Assembly (NCBI RefSeq): GCF_900111255.1
Contig: NZ_FOGP01000001.1
Span: 408,894-472,893 of the forward strand
Length of the DNA: 64,000 nucleotides
Reading direction: 5' to 3'
Origin: Parafannyhessea umbonata
GTDB lineage: Bacteria; Actinomycetota; Coriobacteriia; Coriobacteriales; Atopobiaceae
Positions 62,164 to 64,000 of the stretch are shown here, piece by piece. The notes beneath the pieces are model-generated. The model ran no database searches, was not told where the DNA came from, and was given only the letters and a program-made list of their open reading frames with translations. Position numbers and translations under genes: made by a program. Position 1 is the stretch's first letter; each line of letters opens with the position of its first letter.

Positions 62164-64000
62164 CTACTCGAGCTCGAAAGCTCCCGTGTAGAGCTGGTAG
62201 TACGTTCCGCGCTGGGCGATGAGTTCCTCGTGTGTGCCGCGCTCGATGATGTGGCCGTGGTCAAGGACGATGATCACGTTGGCGTTGCGGACCGTCGAGA
62301 GACGGTGGGCGATGACGAACGTGGTGCGTCCCGCCATGAGGGCGTCCATGCCGCGCTGGACGATGGCCTCGGTGCGCGTGTCGATGGAGGAGGTCGCCTC
62401 GTCCAGGATCATCGCGGGCGGGTCGGCGACGGCGGCGCGAGCGATGGAGATGAGCTGGCGCTGGCCCTGGGAGAGCGACGCCGCGTTGTCGGTCAGCATC
62501 GTGTTGTAGCCTTCGGGCAGGCGCCTGATGAACGAGTCCGCGCCTGCGAGCTTGGCTGCCGCGATGCACTCGCCGTCGGTCGCCTCGAGGCGGCCGTAGC
62601 GGATGTTGTCCATGACGGTGCCGGTGAACAGGTTGACATCCTGAAGGACGATGCCCAGGGAGCGACGAAGGTCGGACTTCCTGATCTTGTTGATGTTGAT
62701 GCCGTCGTAGCGGATCTTGCCGTCGGCGATGTCGTAGAAGCGGTTGATCAGGTTCGTGATGGTGGTCTTGCCCGCGCCGGTGGCACCGACGAAGGCGACC
62801 TTCTGGCCCGGCTTTGCGTAGAGCGTCACGTCGTGCAGGACCGTGTGGTCCGGCGTGTAGCCGAAGTCTACCCCGCGCAGGCGGATGTCGCCCTCGAGGG
62901 GATGGAAGGTGAGAGTGCCGTCGTGGTGGGGGTGCTTCCACGCCCAGGTGTCGGTGCGCTCGTCAGACTCGACGTAGTTGCCCTTCTCGTCCTTGCGGAC
63001 GTGGGTGAGCGTGACGTAGCCGTTATCGGCCTCGGGCTCCTCGGCAAGGAGCGTGAAGATGCGCTCTGCGCCTGCGAGGCCCATGACCACGAAGTTGATC
63101 TGCTGGGAGACCTGGCCGATCGACCCGGCAAAGCGCTTGGTGAGGTTGAGGTAGGGGACGACGATGTCGATGGAGAGCGCGAAGCCGCCGATGGAGGGGT
63201 TGGGGATGCCGAGCGCGAGCGAGATGCCGCCCGCAAGGGCGACGAGGACGTAGGCGAGGTTGCCAACGTTGAAGAGCACCGGGCCCAGCGTGTTGCCGTA
63301 GATGTTGGCGTTTCTTGCCGCGACGAAGAGCTCCTCGTTTACCTTGTCGAAGTCCTCGGTCATCTGCTTCTCGTGCGTGAAGACCTTGACGACCTTCTGG
63401 CCGGTCATGGACTCCTCGGCAAAGCCCTCTGCGCGAGCAAGGGTCTTCTGCTGGGCGATGAAGAAGCGCGCCGACCTTCCGCCCATGAAGCGGACGAGCC
63501 AGGCCATGAGGGCGACCATGACCATAACGACGAACGAGAGGGGAATCGAGTACCACAGCATGATGGCGAGGGTCGCTGCCATCTGGAGGAACATGGTCAG
63601 CAGGTTCGGTAGGGCCTGGCTGATGAGCTGCCTCAACGCATCGACGTCGTTGGTGTAGTACGACATGATGTCACCGTGCTTGTTGGTGTCGAAGTAGCGG
63701 ATGGGCAGGTCCTCCATGTGGTCGAACATCTCGTTGCGGACCTTCATGAGGGTGCCCTGGGTGACCATGGCGCCCAGCTGCGTCTGGAGCACGTTGCAGC
63801 TGATCGCGACGACGTAGACCCCGATGAGCGTCGTGACAAGCGGCGCAATCTCTGCAAGGGCGCTGTTCCAGTCGCCGGACTGCCAGTACTTGCCCACGAT
63901 CACGAGCGCCTGCTGCATGAAGATGGAGGGGAGTGACGTAAGAATTGCCGCCGCCACGATGCAGATGACCATGACGGTGGCGTGGACGGGGTAGTACCTG
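62164..64000 (-). CDS. ABC exporter, fused permease and ATPase (5' end outside window)
   Basis: The frame stays open to the window edge, so the N-terminus is missing; about 611 residues are visible. A six-helix exporter membrane domain (first helix partly outside) with YFDTNKHGDIMSYYTNDVD is followed by a nucleotide-binding domain: Walker A GATGAGKTT, Q-loop FTGTVMDNIRYG, signature LSQGQRQLISIARA, Walker B MILDEATSSID and H-loop VIAHRLSTV. A 30-residue insert precedes the ATPase domain. It is one half of a multidrug/lipid/peptide-type exporter, usually paired with an adjacent half-transporter upstream. Substrate unknown. Confidence 0.93.
   Translation of the reverse strand, partial: RYYPVHATVMVICIVAAAILTSLPSIFMQQALVIVGKYWQSGDWNSALAEIAPLVTTLIGVYVVAISCNVLQTQLGAMVTQGTLMKVRNEMFDHMEDLPIRYFDTNKHGDIMSYYTNDVDALRQLISQALPNLLTMFLQMAATLAIMLWYSIPLSFVVMVMVALMAWLVRFMGGRSARFFIAQQKTLARAEGFAEESMTGQKVVKVFTHEKQMTEDFDKVNEELFVAARNANIYGNTLGPVLFNVGNLAYVLVALAGGISLALGIPNPSIGGFALSIDIVVPYLNLTKRFAGSIGQVSQQINFVVMGLAGAERIFTLLAEEPEADNGYVTLTHVRKDEKGNYVESDERTDTWAWKHPHHDGTLTFHPLEGDIRLRGVDFGYTPDHTVLHDVTLYAKPGQKVAFVGATGAGKTTITNLINRFYDIADGKIRYDGININKIRKSDLRRSLGIVLQDVNLFTGTVMDNIRYGRLEATDGECIAAAKLAGADSFIRRLPEGYNTMLTDNAASLSQGQRQLISIARAAVADPPAMILDEATSSIDTRTEAIVQRGMDALMAGRTTFVIAHRLSTVRNANVIIVLDHGHIIERGTHEELIAQRGTYYQLYTGAFELE

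Overview
The window is GC-rich, densely coded Gram-positive DNA. The lysine, serine and peptidoglycan-type gene content, GTG and TTG starts with strong Shine-Dalgarno sites, a Gram-positive SOS box before ruvCAB, and repeated PepV-type dipeptidases fit Coriobacteriia (an Olsenella/Atopobiaceae-like actinobacterium). I infer this from gene content and style; there is no rRNA to confirm it. No rRNA, tRNA or CRISPR array was recognised.

Layout. 0-7.5 kb: desulfoferrodoxin, a NAD synthetase-like protein with both active sites altered, SOS-controlled ruvC-ruvA-ruvB, a small DUF6483-like gene, a cold-shock gene and an orphan sugar-phosphate transferase that normally starts exopolysaccharide synthesis. 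7.6-10.2 kb: a MerR/TipA regulator followed by about 1.8 kb of decayed DNA, including a frameshifted relic and a deletion scar joining the 3' part of a peroxiredoxin gene to a 5'-truncated Crp-type regulator. 10.4-31.6 kb: an accessory catabolic region bounded by two paralogous dipeptidases. Its core is a large fructoselysine/Amadori-product (frl-like) locus: an amino-acid permease, three SIS-domain deglycase-like proteins, two FrlD-type kinases, two FrlC-type epimerases (one with an in-frame TGA), a ROK kinase, a short-chain dehydrogenase, two amidohydrolase-superfamily proteins, an esterase, YjbQ and two GntR/UTRA regulators. Three of its promoter regions share a 25-bp element.

31.8-43.3 kb: a large TPR membrane protein, a tiny membrane protein, a polysaccharide deacetylase, the serine operon serC-serA-DUF1015, a phasin-like protein and an AarF/UbiB-type kinase. 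43.3-57.9 kb: the acetylated diaminopimelate/lysine pathway (aminotransferase, deacetylase, lysA, dapA, dapB, dapH), with a lysine-riboswitch-like leader before lysA. This locus is split by a 7.8-kb foreign block (44.57-52.38 kb) flanked by 143-145 bp direct repeats of the host junction. The block carries a multiply broken clostripain-like surface protease, a two-component system whose kinase has a nonsense codon, a small membrane protein, a mobilisation relaxase and a chimeric AT-rich ORF. 58-64 kb: a TetR regulator with twin palindromic operators, a galactokinase-like protein lacking the catalytic Asp, a coiled-coil/3D-domain cell-wall protein, a Tat-type cyclophilin lipoprotein and an ABC exporter that runs off the window.

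The recurring theme is genome remodelling: several genes have single, locatable lesions (TGA, TAG and TAA nonsense codons, a lost start codon, one-base frameshifts). Several intact-length genes have lost hallmark catalytic residues while keeping the fold. The most system-like content is the duplicated frl region with its shared promoter element.
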